Of a stretch of 64,000 nt of DNA, positions 54,149 to 63,515 are shown piece by piece (the stretch's first letter is position 1; each line of letters opens with the position of its first letter). Below the pieces are notes generated by a model, which worked only from the letters and a program-made list of their open reading frames with translations, searched no databases and was not told the DNA's origin. This DNA is from Porifericola rhodea (GTDB lineage: Bacteria > Bacteroidota > Bacteroidia > Cytophagales > Cyclobacteriaceae). Made by a program: the position numbers and the translations under genes. The stretch covers positions 4,852,501 through 4,916,500 of the forward strand of contig NZ_CP119421.1 of the NCBI RefSeq assembly GCF_030506305.1. The letters are read 5' to 3'.

Positions 54149-55234
54149 GTGTCAACCAGCGAACCCATCCGCAAAATTATTCATATTGATATGGATGCTT
54201 TTTTTGCTTCTGTAGAGCAAAGAGACTTTCCTGAGTTGAGAGGAAGGGCTGTAGCTGTAGGCGGTAGCAGCAAGCGTGGTGTAGTAGCAGCGGCCAGTTA
54301 TGAAGCGCGCAAATTTGGTGTTCGCTCTGCCATGTCTTCAGTCAGGGCCAAACAACTTTGCCCTCACCTCATCTTTGTTAAAGGACGTATGGATGTTTAC
54401 CGTGAAGTTTCTATGCAGGTACGAGAGATTTTTCATGAGTATACAGATTTGGTAGAACCTCTATCAATAGACGAAGCTTATCTGGATGTAAGCGAAAACA
54501 AAAAGGGAATCAGCTCTGCAATGAAAGTTGCTCTGGAAATCAAAAAAAGAATATTTGAAAAAACTTCTCTGACTGCCTCTGCCGGTATCTCTTTTAATAA
54601 ATTTTTAGCCAAAACAGCTTCCGGCATGAATAAGCCTGACGGTTTTACTACTATACTACCCGATGAAGCAGAAGAATTTTTAGAGCAATTGCCTATAGAA
54701 AAGTTTTATGGCATAGGAAAAGTGACCGCTCGTAAGATGCACGATGCCAACATTAAAACAGGACTTGATTTAAAAAACAAAAGCCTTATAGAGCTGATGC
54801 AGAAGTTTGGCAAAAGTGGTAGGTTTTACTACGATATTGTTCGCGGAAATGATAAGCGTATCGTTAACCCGGAAAGAATACGTAAATCTATTAGTATAGA
54901 ACGTACTTATGCAGAAGATTTAGAGAGTAAAGAGGCTCTTAAAGAAGCCACAGACGAACTGGCTGCCAAGCTCCTGGATAGAATGAAGAAAAGCGATGCC
55001 TATGGACAAACACTTACCCTAAAAATAAAGTACAGTGACTTTAGTATTCATACCAGAAATATTACTTCTCCTGTTCTTATCCGTGATCTGGAACAGATAC
55101 AACTATTTGCGGAGAGTCTTCTTGTTCATGTAGATCTGAATTATCAAAAAGTTAGACTTTTAGGGATTGGCATATCATCTTTACAAGTTCCTCAATCTTA
55201 CAAAAATGGCTATCAACTCAGCTTTAATTTTTGA
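54149..55234 (+). CDS. dinB: DNA polymerase IV, GTG start
   Basis: Y-family translesion polymerase, 361 aa. The catalytic acidic residues are in HIDMDAFFASVE (Asp14) and LSIDEAYLD (Asp108, Glu109); the helix-hairpin-helix-containing thumb and little-finger domain follow (YGIGKVTARKM). The start is GTG 54149; the first ATG is too far inside to keep the catalytic Asp in a normal position. It ends QLSFNF, close to a beta-clamp-binding sequence. Confidence 0.95.
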   Translation: MSTSEPIRKIIHIDMDAFFASVEQRDFPELRGRAVAVGGSSKRGVVAAASYEARKFGVRSAMSSVRAKQLCPHLIFVKGRMDVYREVSMQVREIFHEYTDLVEPLSIDEAYLDVSENKKGISSAMKVALEIKKRIFEKTSLTASAGISFNKFLAKTASGMNKPDGFTTILPDEAEEFLEQLPIEKFYGIGKVTARKMHDANIKTGLDLKNKSLIELMQKFGKSGRFYYDIVRGNDKRIVNPERIRKSISIERTYAEDLESKEALKEATDELAAKLLDRMKKSDAYGQTLTLKIKYSDFSIHTRNITSPVLIRDLEQIQLFAESLLVHVDLNYQKVRLLGIGISSLQVPQSYKNGYQLSFNF

Positions 55235-55527
55235 GATTCCTACAATCAATATTACGACTTTTTGTATTTTATATTACTCCATCGTTTTTTAAGACTTACC
55301 TCAAAGATTTTAATTCTCTTATATTAATTACATTAATATCACTTCCCAATACTTTTATTCCACTGTTTTTCAGCAATTTACCAAATTCGCCACTTATTAT
55401 TATATCATTTAATCTCTTACAGCGACCTTGCCTTTTAACGCAAACACAAGGTCTAGTTTTTGCATTATTTTGATAAACAATTTTCACCACTTCAGGCTAG
55501 GGGTTAATAGAAAGATAGTTTATCATT
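55235..55527. other. Gap of 293 bp with no convincing gene
   Basis: Overlapping short frames on both strands exist here, but they have composition typical of AT-rich noncoding sequence. I see no clear promoter or terminator. Confidence 0.4.
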
Positions 55528-58500
55528 ATGAAATACATTTTTACGATAAACAGTGAGGCAAATCAGTGCAGGTTTATATACAAGCCATATACCTACATTT
55601 TCGTCTTATTTTTTTTAGTATTCAATATTCAACAGCTTTATTCCCAATGCTCTACCTATTCCAATCCGGGAAACAACGTAGAGAGTGTACCTCAGCTTTG
55701 CGCACCGCATGATTTTGAGTGGAGGGTATGGTACACTGTGCTGGGTTCTCCTAGCACTGTAGAGTTTGAGTTTGTATGGGGTGATGAAGCAGTAGCAGGA
55801 ACCAAAGAAACAATCCCTGCTGTCCATGTGGGTGGAAATGTATACGAAGCAACTGCTACACACAAATATCAGAGAGATGGTAATGATTGTAATTATAGCC
55901 CTATCGTAACACTAAAAATTGACGGAGTATCCTGCCCTAGCTCTCCTCAAACTCAAAACGTAACAGTTTGGGATGTAGATGAACGCAATGGAGGAAGCTT
56001 AGACATCAACCCTACAGTTTATAGAATATGCGCAGGAAACGACGCCACTCTGAATTTTACTGACAATAGTGTTTGGAACTGTGTACCTGCTTCAGGAGAA
56101 AATGATAGAATTAACAATCCTGTAAGGTGGATTCAATGGGTGTATGGAACCGGAGGCAGTAACCTTGCTAATGTCCAGGTTGATGGCGCTGTGCGTCCGA
56201 ATAACTTTAACGGCCCAGTAGAAGTACTTCCTGGTCCGGTAATCGCTTCTGGAGAGCAAAGCTATCAGATCTACGTACCTCCCACTACAGTGGCAGATGT
56301 AGGTAAAGAATTTGAGATCACATTAAGAAACTGGAATATCTGTAACCCTTATGATGCGGACACTACCGATGGAAATTATTTAAACCCTTTAGCTCCCGGC
56401 GGAGATAGCACTTATATTTCACAGACCGCAAGAATTATAGTTGTAGAAAAGTCTGCTCCTGACTACAGAACCCGTTTAAACAATAGCAGTGGACCAGAGC
56501 AGGATAAATTTTGTATCAACGACATCATATATTTTGAAAACCTGACAGCTGGCATTGATGATGATGGTGATGGCACTGATGATTCTAGCTTTGAGTGGGA
56601 GTGGCAATTTTATGACGATGATACTGAGTCTACCCTTCTTCAAACTAAAACTGGCAAAAACCCTAATTTTAGCTATACCACTTCTGGAAGAAAGGCCATA
56701 AAGCTTATTGCCAGAGACCGTAACTCGGTAGGTAATTGTGGTGGAGAAATAGTAAAGTATATTGAAATTCAGGCTACCCCTAACGCAGCTATTGATGTTA
56801 CTGATACGAATGATCAGCCATTAAGCCCATTATGTTTTGATACAAATAACCCTCAAACCATTGATCTTCGTTTTCACGATGTTTCTAGCAATTATGTGAA
56901 TGGAACATCTACATGGGAATGGAACTTTTACCGACCTGATGGTTCACTAATATCTAATATTACTGGCGCAGGAGCACAGAGCAGTCAGGATTTAAGCTTT
57001 AATGCTCCAGGTACTTATCAAGCGGAGCTTATCTCTTCTGCTACAGGCATAAATTGTGAAACAAGAGCTACTTCAGATATACATATTTATGCTGTACCAG
57101 AAGTTGACTACAGTTTTGATGAGGTTTGTCTGCAAGATGGCACCACCTTCCAATCATTAGCCAGCCTGAGTGTTAGTGTGAATGGAGATATAATTGATAC
57201 TTACGAATGGGACTTTGACTATGATGGAGTAACATTTGATGTTGATGCATCTACTGATGCCAATGCCTTTACTCATACTTTTCTTAATAGCGGCACATAT
57301 CAGGTAGCCCATAGAGTAAGTACCCAGAAGGGAAGTTGCTCAGCAATCATTGTTAAAGATGTAAGAGTAAGACCTATTCCTGATGTAGGTTTTGCCACTG
57401 ACCAAACCGTAGGATGTTCTCCATTAGAAGTTGCTTTTACGCCAAATACTTTAATTGCCGATCAGCCTACCAATGTTGCCAGTTATGTTTGGTACACTAG
57501 AAATCTAAAAACAAATAATGTAAGCAGCACAATAATTTCTCCTGCTCAAGACAGTTTTTCGGCTACTTTTGACAATACGCAAAGCTCATTTGTTGACCAT
57601 GAGTATGAAGTATGGCTAGAGGTAAAAGCTGTAAATGGATGCTCAGTTAGCAGTGCACCAGTAAAAATTACCGTACAACCAGGACCACCTTCTAACTTTA
57701 GCATTACTAATCTCAGTGGGCTAGATTCTAACTGTGCTCCCAGGCTATATAAGTTTAAAGTAGATGCCTCTACCCGTACGCTTAATCCTGATACTTATCA
57801 TTGGGAAGTATTAGATTTATCTGACAGTAGTATTGTTGATCAGCAAAGTATCTCATCATCACTCTCTGACTACTCCATTACACTATTAAACGACAGTAGA
57901 ATACGCAAAAAGTACAGTGTTAAACTGTTGGCAGAAAAAAGTGGACTATGCTTTTCTAGTACTGAAAAAATAGTAGATGTTAACCCTATTCCTAGTGCTG
58001 AATTTGTTTATGAAATTATAGAGGCAGATTGTGAGTTTGTCCGCTATCAACTAACCGCAGAAGAAGAAGGTGCGTTTTATGAATGGACCATTACTCCTAC
58101 TCCTTTAAGCACTCCTGACCTTACAGAAAGAAGTATTGAAGTCTTCTTCCAGAAAAATCTGTCTAATGCTTATAACTTCCAGGCTAGCCTGAAGACCGAA
58201 AATATTATAGGTTGTACGAGTGATGTCAATAGCAAAACTATAGAAGTTGTACCTCAGGAAAATATAGGAGCCTCATTTGTAGTTAGCCCTACCATCATGG
58301 AAATACCAGAAAATACTGTTAGCATTACAAATTATACAAAGGATGGTGACTGGACTTATTTCTGGGACTTTGGCGATGGTAATACTTCTACTGAAAGACA
58401 CCCTGGTACACATGCCTATGCCGCTCCTGGAGAGTACACAATCTTACTAAAAGCTGAAGGAGATTACTGTTTTGAGGAAGACTCAGCAAAGGTAATTATT

Positions 58501-59814
58501 AAACAAACCCTCCCTCAGGTTGATTTTAGTTTTTCAAGTATAGAAGGCTGTCTTCCTTTAGAAGTCAGTTTCACAAATAAAACTCTGTACGCTGACTCTA
58601 CTACCTTCTGGTGGGATCTTGGGGATGGTACTCTAACCAATGAAATCCACCCTGTCCATACTTATACTGAAACAGGTATTTACACCATAACTTTACAGGC
58701 AAGCAACGAACTTGGTATTGTAGTAAAAAAAGAAGTAGACCTGGTGGTTGATCTGGATAAAGGACCTAAAGCTGATTTTAGGGTTCGTTTGGCTAAATCT
58801 TATTTACCAGGACAGGAAATCAGCCTTGTCAACCAAAGCCAAAGAGCCGTTAGCTTCTTCTGGGAATTAGGAGATGGTACTAGCTCTACCGAAGCTTCAC
58901 CCACCCATGTTTATGATTCTGTGGGGTATTATACTATTAAACTTACAGCTACTAACGCGATGGGCTGTACAGATACTTTAACTCAGGAAATTTTTATTGA
59001 GCCCTACCATCCTGAAGTAGACTTTACTTATGAACCACCTACTGGCTGCCGCCCTTTAACAGTACAGTTTCGTAATCTCTCAAGGTTTGCTGAGGCTGGA
59101 ACATATCGTTGGAGCTTTGGAGAAGGAGAAGGAGTATCCACTGCAGAAAATCCTAGCTATACCTATTATGAGCCCGGCTTGTATACAATCACGCTTGAGG
59201 CCAGTAATAGCAATGGTGTTACTACCGAAGCAGTAAAGGAATTTAGTGTAGAAGTTTACGAAACACCAAGAGCTGCTTTTAATCTGAGACCAAGTGAAGC
59301 ATTCCTTAGTGAGCCAATCTATTTTGTGAATTTAAGCATTGGTGCCACAGAGTTTTTCTGGGACTTTGGAGATGGCTATACCTCTACTGAGTTTGAGCCT
59401 TCTCATGTTTATGAAGAAACCGGTATTTACGATGTTATGCTGATTGCACAAAGTGGAAAAGGATGTACGGATACATTAAAGATGGAAAGTGCTGTGATCG
59501 TGAAAAACGGCGGTAAGGTTAGCATACCTAATGCTTTTACACCCAACACTTCAGGACCTGGTGGTTCAGATGCCAATTCATTTGGTAAGAACGACATTTT
59601 CCTTCCGGTTTTTGAAGGGGTTACCAGTTTCCATATGATGATTTATAACCGCTGGGGCGAAATGCTTTTTGAAAGTTTTGACAAAAACTATGGCTGGGAT
59701 GGATATTACAAGGGTAGTCTCTGTAAAAAAGATGTATACGTTTATAAGCTTGAGCTTGAGTTTAGTAACGGAGACTCAAATACAATTGTAGGTGATTTAA
59801 CGCTAGTGAGGTAA
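55528..59814 (+). CDS. PKD-repeat protein with gliding-motility/T9SS type B C-terminal domain
   Basis: A 1428-aa secreted adhesin-like protein. A long basic N-region precedes a signal helix at about residues 22-40. The first two-thirds are beta-rich, Cys-containing Ig/PKD-like units. From about residue 930 to 1320 there are at least five clear PKD repeats (FWDFGDGNTSTE, WWDLGDGTLTNE, FWELGDGTSSTE, YRWSFGEGEG, FWDFGDGYTSTE). The last 100 residues (from IPNAFTPNTSGPGGSD to GDLTLVR; FHMMIYNRWGE) form the CHU_C type B sorting domain. The SprF gene overlaps its stop. Confidence 0.93.
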   Translation: MKYIFTINSEANQCRFIYKPYTYIFVLFFLVFNIQQLYSQCSTYSNPGNNVESVPQLCAPHDFEWRVWYTVLGSPSTVEFEFVWGDEAVAGTKETIPAVHVGGNVYEATATHKYQRDGNDCNYSPIVTLKIDGVSCPSSPQTQNVTVWDVDERNGGSLDINPTVYRICAGNDATLNFTDNSVWNCVPASGENDRINNPVRWIQWVYGTGGSNLANVQVDGAVRPNNFNGPVEVLPGPVIASGEQSYQIYVPPTTVADVGKEFEITLRNWNICNPYDADTTDGNYLNPLAPGGDSTYISQTARIIVVEKSAPDYRTRLNNSSGPEQDKFCINDIIYFENLTAGIDDDGDGTDDSSFEWEWQFYDDDTESTLLQTKTGKNPNFSYTTSGRKAIKLIARDRNSVGNCGGEIVKYIEIQATPNAAIDVTDTNDQPLSPLCFDTNNPQTIDLRFHDVSSNYVNGTSTWEWNFYRPDGSLISNITGAGAQSSQDLSFNAPGTYQAELISSATGINCETRATSDIHIYAVPEVDYSFDEVCLQDGTTFQSLASLSVSVNGDIIDTYEWDFDYDGVTFDVDASTDANAFTHTFLNSGTYQVAHRVSTQKGSCSAIIVKDVRVRPIPDVGFATDQTVGCSPLEVAFTPNTLIADQPTNVASYVWYTRNLKTNNVSSTIISPAQDSFSATFDNTQSSFVDHEYEVWLEVKAVNGCSVSSAPVKITVQPGPPSNFSITNLSGLDSNCAPRLYKFKVDASTRTLNPDTYHWEVLDLSDSSIVDQQSISSSLSDYSITLLNDSRIRKKYSVKLLAEKSGLCFSSTEKIVDVNPIPSAEFVYEIIEADCEFVRYQLTAEEEGAFYEWTITPTPLSTPDLTERSIEVFFQKNLSNAYNFQASLKTENIIGCTSDVNSKTIEVVPQENIGASFVVSPTIMEIPENTVSITNYTKDGDWTYFWDFGDGNTSTERHPGTHAYAAPGEYTILLKAEGDYCFEEDSAKVIIKQTLPQVDFSFSSIEGCLPLEVSFTNKTLYADSTTFWWDLGDGTLTNEIHPVHTYTETGIYTITLQASNELGIVVKKEVDLVVDLDKGPKADFRVRLAKSYLPGQEISLVNQSQRAVSFFWELGDGTSSTEASPTHVYDSVGYYTIKLTATNAMGCTDTLTQEIFIEPYHPEVDFTYEPPTGCRPLTVQFRNLSRFAEAGTYRWSFGEGEGVSTAENPSYTYYEPGLYTITLEASNSNGVTTEAVKEFSVEVYETPRAAFNLRPSEAFLSEPIYFVNLSIGATEFFWDFGDGYTSTEFEPSHVYEETGIYDVMLIAQSGKGCTDTLKMESAVIVKNGGKVSIPNAFTPNTSGPGGSDANSFGKNDIFLPVFEGVTSFHMMIYNRWGEMLFESFDKNYGWDGYYKGSLCKKDVYVYKLELEFSNGDSNTIVGDLTLVR

Positions 59815-60872
59815 TGAGTATGAATACAGTTTTACTAAAAAGAGCCATTTGTTTTTTAATATTTCTGTTGTCTTGTCAAGAACTATTTGCCCAGGACCCT
59901 CAGTTTACGCAATACTATGCGGCGCCACTGTACCTCAACCCTGCCTTTGCAGGAACTACAGGTCAGCATAGAGCCAGTGTAAATTATAGAAATCACTGGT
60001 CTAGTCTGCCCCAGGCTTTTGTTACTTATGCTTTTGCATACGACTACAACCTGCCGGCCAGCAATAGTAACATAGGAGTAATTGTATCTACAGACAGGGC
60101 AGGCTCCGCAAACCTTAGCTCTACCAACATTGGCGCTATTTACTCCTATACTATTCCTCTTAATAACAAACTCAGAGCCATGCCTGCATTTCAGGTAGGT
60201 TACAGCTCACAGAGTATGGATTTTTCCAAGCTTGTATTTGGGGATCAGCTGGCTTTTGGAAACGCTGATGCTCCTACCACTGACCCTGATGCAAGAAACC
60301 TGGATAACAACAACCACTTTGACTTTGCCAGTGGTTTAATTATATACAGCAGTAAGTTTTGGGCAGGCTTCGCCCTTCATCATATCAACCAGCCCAATCA
60401 GTCGGCTTTAGATGGTGAAAGCAAGCTTCCTATGCGTGCCACTCTTCATGGGGGAATGAAAATACCGCTAAAACTTGGGCCTATGAAAAGCGGTATAGAG
60501 TCTAGTATCAATCCTTCATTCAATTACAGAAAGCAAGGAAGGTTTGATCAGCTTGATTTAGGCTTTAATTATTACTACAGGATGCTTATGTTAGGACTTT
60601 GGTATAAAGGAATACCTTTGCAAAAAGACATGCCACGCACTATTAATCATGATGCACTAGCCGTTTCAGTAGGTTTGTCAATGAATAACCTGAACTTTGG
60701 CTACAGTTATGATATGACAGTTTCAAAGTTAGGTCCTGCTTCTTCAGGAGGTTCACATGAGATATCTCTGATTATGGAGCTTCAGCTCTCAAAAAGACCG
60801 GGTAAAGTAAGCAGAAAAGACAAGTATAACCCATGCCCTGCCTTTATGCCACGCTATTTGTGGAAACCATAG
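59814..60872 (+). CDS. sprF: PorP/SprF-family type IX secretion membrane protein
   Basis: A 352-aa outer-membrane beta-barrel protein. A signal peptide (residues 1-26) is followed by the hallmark QDPQFTQYYAAPLYLNPAFAG (quoted in part: FTQYYAAPLYLNPAFAG) and alternating beta strands. PorP/SprF proteins hold or deliver a specific T9SS substrate; here the start ATG overlaps the stop of the PKD-CHU_C gene (TAATG at 59812-59816), so the pair is translationally coupled. Confidence 0.95.
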   Translation: MSMNTVLLKRAICFLIFLLSCQELFAQDPQFTQYYAAPLYLNPAFAGTTGQHRASVNYRNHWSSLPQAFVTYAFAYDYNLPASNSNIGVIVSTDRAGSANLSSTNIGAIYSYTIPLNNKLRAMPAFQVGYSSQSMDFSKLVFGDQLAFGNADAPTTDPDARNLDNNNHFDFASGLIIYSSKFWAGFALHHINQPNQSALDGESKLPMRATLHGGMKIPLKLGPMKSGIESSINPSFNYRKQGRFDQLDLGFNYYYRMLMLGLWYKGIPLQKDMPRTINHDALAVSVGLSMNNLNFGYSYDMTVSKLGPASSGGSHEISLIMELQLSKRPGKVSRKDKYNPCPAFMPRYLWKP

Positions 60873-60875
60873 CAT

Positions 60876-60912
60876 AAAAAAAGCGGCTACAAAATTGAGC
60901 CGCTTTTTTTGT
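60876..60912. terminator. Strong bidirectional terminator
   Basis: AAAAAAAGCGGCT (60876-60888) / AGCCGCTTTTTTT (60898-60910) encloses a 9-nt loop with A and T runs on both sides. It serves both sprF (stop 60872) and the converging outer-membrane protein gene (stop 60925). Confidence 0.92.
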
Positions 60913-60924
60913 GTACATTAGATC

Positions 60925-62019
60925 TTAAAGAATAATTCCGAAACTAAAAGCATTGAGCTGTGGTCCTTTATCTTCTACAAACAGTTCGTTCAGATCATAA
61001 TTTGCAAAAATATCTACTCCGCTAAATCCGAGCTGAAGCCTTGCTCCATACCTCCAGTTATTGAAGTAAAAATTAGTCTTATCTTTATCACGTACTCTGT
61101 CTCCACCTTCTTTGTAGACAGATTTAGATCGGCTGCCAATTCTGTAGCCTGCGTATGCTCCCAGCCCAATTCTGAATCCATCATTCTCATGATAAGAAAA
61201 GGGCTCCCAGTCACTGCTTCTTCTCTTTCCGAAGATAAACATTGGTACCATGCTTACATTAAGGTAAGGCACTACCAACTTACTTTTGATTGGAGAAATG
61301 TCAGTGGTAGGATCTTCATAAAACAAAAGCCCATCATCCAGCTTTTCAACTCTTGTTCTTTCGTTTTCAAATTTAAAGTTATACCAACTTACATTAGCTC
61401 CCCAATCCAGAGACAAAGGTCCAGCAATGTGTGTGGTGTTCATACTTCCTAGTGCTATATACCAGGAAACAATGGGGTTTACGGAAAAAAGCTCATTTTC
61501 GCTACTGGGTATTTCTCCGTCATTCATATAATTGTTGAGCCCAAGCTCAATAATAAAAGTACTGCTGGTACCCTGGTTTTTCTTTTTGTTAAATTGAACC
61601 TCACGATCATCGTACTTCTTGTCTTCCATATTGTCGCTTAGCCTTTCAAGCTCACGCTCTAAGCGTTCTAGTTTCTGTTCCAGGTTCTCTTCTTCCTCCT
61701 CAGCTTCTTGTTCATAGCTATCTCCTCTCCACATCTCTTCTTCTCTTTCCAATATATATTGAGTACCACTACTATCTTCCATAGTAATAGTTACATTCTG
61801 TCCATTTTCATCTGCTTTCTCATTCAGTTCACGAATGATTTTGTTAAGGTCATATTCACTGAGCTGTTTCAGTTCGTTGCCGCTACTAGAGATTATCTTT
61901 ATTTCTTCCCGATTAGAGAGGCGAATAATGATTGTGTCAGGTGACACAAAAGCATGAAGGTAGTCTGTTGTTCCCAGGCTAAGCAGGAACATTAAGCATA
62001 TCAATCTTAAGTTTTTCAT
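60925..62019 (-). CDS. Outer-membrane beta-barrel protein with acidic coiled coil
   Basis: A 364-aa exported protein. A signal peptide (1-23) is followed by a beta-rich N-terminal domain, an acidic coiled coil at about 108-145 (EEEEENLEQKLERLEREL), and a beta-barrel from about 152 to the terminal FSFGIIL. The coiled coil may span the periplasm or oligomerise. It is 12 nt downstream of the anti-sigma-like gene and is the third gene of an ECF cassette. No enzymatic signature is visible. Confidence 0.8.
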   Translation of the reverse strand: MKNLRLICLMFLLSLGTTDYLHAFVSPDTIIIRLSNREEIKIISSSGNELKQLSEYDLNKIIRELNEKADENGQNVTITMEDSSGTQYILEREEEMWRGDSYEQEAEEEEENLEQKLERLERELERLSDNMEDKKYDDREVQFNKKKNQGTSSTFIIELGLNNYMNDGEIPSSENELFSVNPIVSWYIALGSMNTTHIAGPLSLDWGANVSWYNFKFENERTRVEKLDDGLLFYEDPTTDISPIKSKLVVPYLNVSMVPMFIFGKRRSSDWEPFSYHENDGFRIGLGAYAGYRIGSRSKSVYKEGGDRVRDKDKTNFYFNNWRYGARLQLGFSGVDIFANYDLNELFVEDKGPQLNAFSFGIIL

Positions 62020-62031
62020 GGGTAAATGTTG

Positions 62032-62799
62032 TTAACGGGTTACTTCGTTTTCTTTTTTATTGAAAACTTTAGCGAGCAATTCAGATTTAGCATTTCTAAT
62101 TTCGGAAAAACTGATATTTGAATTTTTTAACTCACTCAAAAAATCAAGGGCATTGGCTTTATCTTCTTCGTATAATTGCTCAGCCCCTGGTTTATAGATA
62201 ATAGTTACCGGCTCACTAAACTTAGTAGTAGGCACATCAACAGCAAGTAAGTCCGTTTCGTTAAGCTCCAAGGGCTCTACTTCCATAATTTCAAAAGACT
62301 TAAGCTGTTCTTCCATAATTTTATTGGGAGATTCTACTGGAGTGCTACTTGTCTGAGTGACTAATTCATCTTGTGGCGCTTGAGCCACTAGCTTAGGAGC
62401 AGAGTTCAACTCCTTCACATGATCTTTAGGTTCTACAGAATTGCGTTTATCTTTTGCCACTTTTTGAGTTTCCACTTCAGCAATAGCAGGTATACTTTCC
62501 TTTTTATCTGAAAGTGCCAGTTGTTCAGGTACAGTCTCATAAGCTGGAGATTTACTACTTGTATCAGGCTCTAACTCTTCTGATAGAGTAGAATTATCTA
62601 ATGTACTCTGACTACTTTGCCAGCTAACGCCTACGATGAACAAAAGTAAAATGGCCGCAGCTACTCTCCACAGGTATATTTTCTTTCTACCTTTTTCTTC
62701 AGCATCCAATGCTGCGCTTAGCTGCTCCCACCCTTCTGCTGGCGGTGGAGTCTTGTAATTATGCAGCTTCTCTGAAAATATTTTTTCTAAATCATTCAT
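62032..62799 (-). CDS. Membrane-anchored anti-sigma-like protein
   Basis: A 255-aa protein: a cytoplasmic N-terminus (1-40; MNDLEKIFSEKLHNYKTPPP), one membrane helix (about 44-61), and a Ser/Thr/Glu-rich periplasmic part. The N-terminal segment beginning with a short acidic helix and TPPPAEGW is typical of Bacteroidota anti-sigma factors encoded next to ECF sigma genes. It lies 6 nt after the sigma gene. No zinc-binding motif is present. Confidence 0.75.
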   Translation of the reverse strand: MNDLEKIFSEKLHNYKTPPPAEGWEQLSAALDAEEKGRKKIYLWRVAAAILLLFIVGVSWQSSQSTLDNSTLSEELEPDTSSKSPAYETVPEQLALSDKKESIPAIAEVETQKVAKDKRNSVEPKDHVKELNSAPKLVAQAPQDELVTQTSSTPVESPNKIMEEQLKSFEIMEVEPLELNETDLLAVDVPTTKFSEPVTIIYKPGAEQLYEEDKANALDFLSELKNSNISFSEIRNAKSELLAKVFNKKENEVTR

Positions 62800-62805
62800 A
62801 GTGTT

Positions 62806-63378
62806 TTACCCTAGTTGATTTTTATCATTCATAGACTTTTCCTGCTCCAGAATCTGTTGTCGGAGCAAATGTTTAGCACGACTTAACTGTGACTTACTGG
62901 TGCCCTCGCTGATATTCAACATCTCCGCAATCTCATGATGAGCATACCCTTCAATTACATACAAGTTAAAAACGGTACTGTAGCCCAGTGGTAATGACTG
63001 TACTAACCGCATCAGGTCCTGCTCCTGCAGATGATCTACGTTAATGCTTTTTGCTTCCTGTGCTTCGTCAATATCAACTTCCAGATACATCGTCTTATTT
63101 CTACGAATATACATAAGAGCTTCATTAACGATGATTCTACGTACCCAACCCTCAAAGCTACCCTCTTGCCTGAATTTTTTTATGTTTTGGAAGACTTTCA
63201 TAAAGCCCTTTAGCAGTACATCTTCTGCCTCAGCAGTATCTTTAACATAGCGTAGGCATACACTATGCATTAGTGGAGCTAAGCGTTCGTATAGGGCGTG
63301 CTGCGCCTTTCTTTCCTGCTTAATACAGCCGATGACCAGTTTATCCAAAGATTTACTTTTGTGTAGTTTAAGGCTCAT
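62806..63378 (-). CDS. ECF-type RNA polymerase sigma factor
   Basis: A 190-aa sigma-70-family factor. Region 2 is at about residues 25-95 (YERLAPLMHSVCLRYV, AEDVLLKGFMKVF, GWVRRIIVNEALMYIRR) and region 4 at about 130-178 (LPLGYSTVFNLYVIEGY, HHEIAEMLNISEGTSKSQLS). It drives a three-gene cassette with an anti-sigma-like protein and an outer-membrane protein, which suggests a cell-surface stress response. Confidence 0.93.
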   Translation of the reverse strand: MSLKLHKSKSLDKLVIGCIKQERKAQHALYERLAPLMHSVCLRYVKDTAEAEDVLLKGFMKVFQNIKKFRQEGSFEGWVRRIIVNEALMYIRRNKTMYLEVDIDEAQEAKSINVDHLQEQDLMRLVQSLPLGYSTVFNLYVIEGYAHHEIAEMLNISEGTSKSQLSRAKHLLRQQILEQEKSMNDKNQLG

Positions 63379-63515
63379 CTCTTTTATTAAGGATTCATAT
63401 TAAAGATGTTGGTCATAGCTTAGGGGTTGCATCCAGTTCATTATATTTTTGAAAATATTTGAAATAAAGCTAAAATCTCCAATAATCAACATATTAAACC
63501 GATAAAGAAGACTAT

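Noticed and set aside
55231-55473. 80-codon hydrophobic frame after dinB
   Set aside because: Overlaps the dinB stop, has low-complexity Leu/Ile/Phe composition expected of AT-rich sequence, and competes with an opposite-strand frame (55296-55490) of equal quality.
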